DNA from: Schlesneria sp.
Lineage (GTDB): Bacteria; Planctomycetota; Planctomycetia; Planctomycetales; Planctomycetaceae
Assembly (NCBI GenBank): GCA_025353525.1
Contig: JANXOO010000018.1
Coordinates: forward strand, 1 to 8,866
Direction of reading: 5' to 3'
DNA: 8,866 nucleotides
The translations under genes were made by a program, and so were the position numbers. Shown here one piece after another: positions 8,025 through 8,866 of this stretch (within the stretch, counting starts at the first letter, position 1; each line of letters begins with the position of its first letter). The notes beneath the pieces were generated by a model. That model saw nothing but the letters and a program-made list of their open reading frames with translations, ran no database searches and had not been told where the DNA came from.

Positions 8025-8866
8025 GTTGCGCCCCGTTTGTCGGTAGTGGCGGCGATGGGTGTTGCAGATGCAGAAGTCCCGGATTTTTCGGTCGGCTTCG
8101 CGGTTCCGCTCGAAGCGTCTGTGTCCTTCAAACCGACGCGCACCAGATGCGCTCGCGGATTCATCACGACTTCGTCGTTGGGGCCAATCCCGTCTTTGAT
8201 GATGATGAATTTGTCGTTCGTCGAGCCAATCAGCAGTTCTCGCAATGCGAGTCTGGTCGATGTCTCGCGAACGATGGCGTAGTGTTTGCCGGACCGTTCG
8301 ACGACACACTGAACCGGAACTTGCAGAACATCGGCCTGGGTTTCGACGCGGATTGACACTTGCGATGACATCCCCGGTTTTAATGTTTCAGGCGGGTTGT
8401 CGAGGAGGATCAGTGCGTCGTATTCCTTCGTATTCGGATTGAACCAGTTTTCGTCCGAGGCATAGGCGCTGACGGTTTTCACTGTTCCTTTCAGTTCAGA
8501 ACCTCGCAAGGCTTCGATGCGAACGGTGGCTGCCATTTCCGGTTTGACCCGATCAACGCGCGCCTCACCGACTTTTGCTTTGACTTGCATCTTGCTGATG
8601 TCGGGCAATTTGACGATGACCTGTCGTTCTCGGACACGGTTTCCCTTGCGAATGAAAAAATCGTCCTCGCGCCACCGGTTTTGATTGTTGTAGACAACTT
8701 GTCCCGTCGTTGTTGCCTTGATCACACACTTTTCGAGCTGACTTTCGAGGTTGGTCAGTTTCTCGCCCTCGATTTCAAATTTGGATTTTTCCGAAGTGAC
8801 ATTCGATTCAGCCGTTTTGATATCCGTATCGTGTTTCTTCAGCGTCTTGGGTCTCGTGTAGTCTCG
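8021..8866 (-). CDS. HlyD/MacA-type periplasmic adaptor (membrane fusion protein), 5' partial
   Basis: Periplasmic adaptor expected to link the ABC permease to an outer-membrane channel. The frame is open to the right edge, giving 281 visible residues; the GTG at 8725 is internal, because the protein continues upstream through typical adaptor sequence. Visible residues 1-46 are the end of the helical hairpin (GEKLTNLESQLEKC). CVIKATTTGQVVY (47-59) is the return strand of the lipoyl/barrel-sandwich domain. Then come FIRKGNRVRERQVIVKLPDI (71-90) and MQVKAKVGEARVDRVKPEM (93-111), which lead into the beta-barrel domain (about 95-180, with YDALILLDNPPETLKPGMS). A membrane-proximal domain spans about 180-247. 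The last 35 residues are low complexity, rich in Thr, Ser, Ala and Lys, and are probably disordered. The missing part should hold the signal sequence or membrane anchor and the first hairpin helix. It is first in the visible operon and overlaps the permease start by four bases. Any promoter lies outside the window. Confidence 0.92.
   Translation of the reverse strand, partial: RDYTRPKTLKKHDTDIKTAESNVTSEKSKFEIEGEKLTNLESQLEKCVIKATTTGQVVYNNQNRWREDDFFIRKGNRVRERQVIVKLPDISKMQVKAKVGEARVDRVKPEMAATVRIEALRGSELKGTVKTVSAYASDENWFNPNTKEYDALILLDNPPETLKPGMSSQVSIRVETQADVLQVPVQCVVERSGKHYAIVRETSTRLALRELLIGSTNDKFIIIKDGIGPNDEVVMNPRAHLVRVGLKDTDASSGTAKPTEKSGTSASATPIAATTDKRGAT

Noticed and set aside
8025..8309. N-terminal extension of the permease up to 8309
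   Set aside because: It reads through the adaptor gene in another frame, gives an Arg/His-rich sequence unlike permeases, and the GTG at 8024 fits both the family length and the four-base overlap.
8723..8725. GTG at 8725 as the start of the adaptor
   Set aside because: In-frame codons continue to 8866 and encode the expected helical hairpin and return strand of a HlyD protein, so this is an internal valine.

Overview
The window looks like chromosomal DNA from a planctomycete (phylum Planctomycetota). Three features point there. The first gene has the multi-domain layout of the Pirellula/Verrucomicrobium-type 'membrane-bound dehydrogenase plus CxxCH heme' proteins that are abundant in that lineage. 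The second encodes an oversized TolC-like outer-membrane protein with a glycine-rich segment. Shine-Dalgarno sequences are weak or absent. The genus cannot be fixed from the sequence alone.

Layout. Bases 1-3806 (+) hold most of a large exported heme protein whose 5' end lies outside the window. A 124-base gap (3807-3930) is the only intergenic space; it contains a small hairpin and a perfect 10-base inverted repeat whose second arm ends 4 bases before the next start codon. Bases 3931-6699 (+) encode a 922-residue TolC-family outer-membrane lipoprotein. The other strand carries a two-gene operon reading leftward: a HlyD/MacA-type periplasmic adaptor (8866-8021, 5' end outside the window), then a MacB/FtsX-type ABC permease (8024-6690). 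These two overlap by four bases (GTGA). The permease gene and the TolC-like gene converge and overlap by 10 bases at their 3' ends.

How the genes may work together. The adaptor, permease and outer-membrane channel are the parts of a MacAB-TolC-like tripartite exporter. The ABC ATPase is not in the window: the permease has no fused nucleotide-binding domain, so the ATPase would have to be encoded elsewhere, most simply just beyond the right edge. The channel is transcribed against the other two components, so any co-regulation would have to act across a convergent junction. The heme protein belongs to a different functional class (putative periplasmic or surface electron-transfer enzyme), and nothing here ties it to the exporter.

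No tRNA, rRNA, CRISPR array, insertion sequence or attachment site was seen. The region reads as ordinary planctomycete gene content rather than a new defence or mobile system. The points most worth a second look are the architecture of the TolC-like protein, the structured leader before it, and the convergent overlap.
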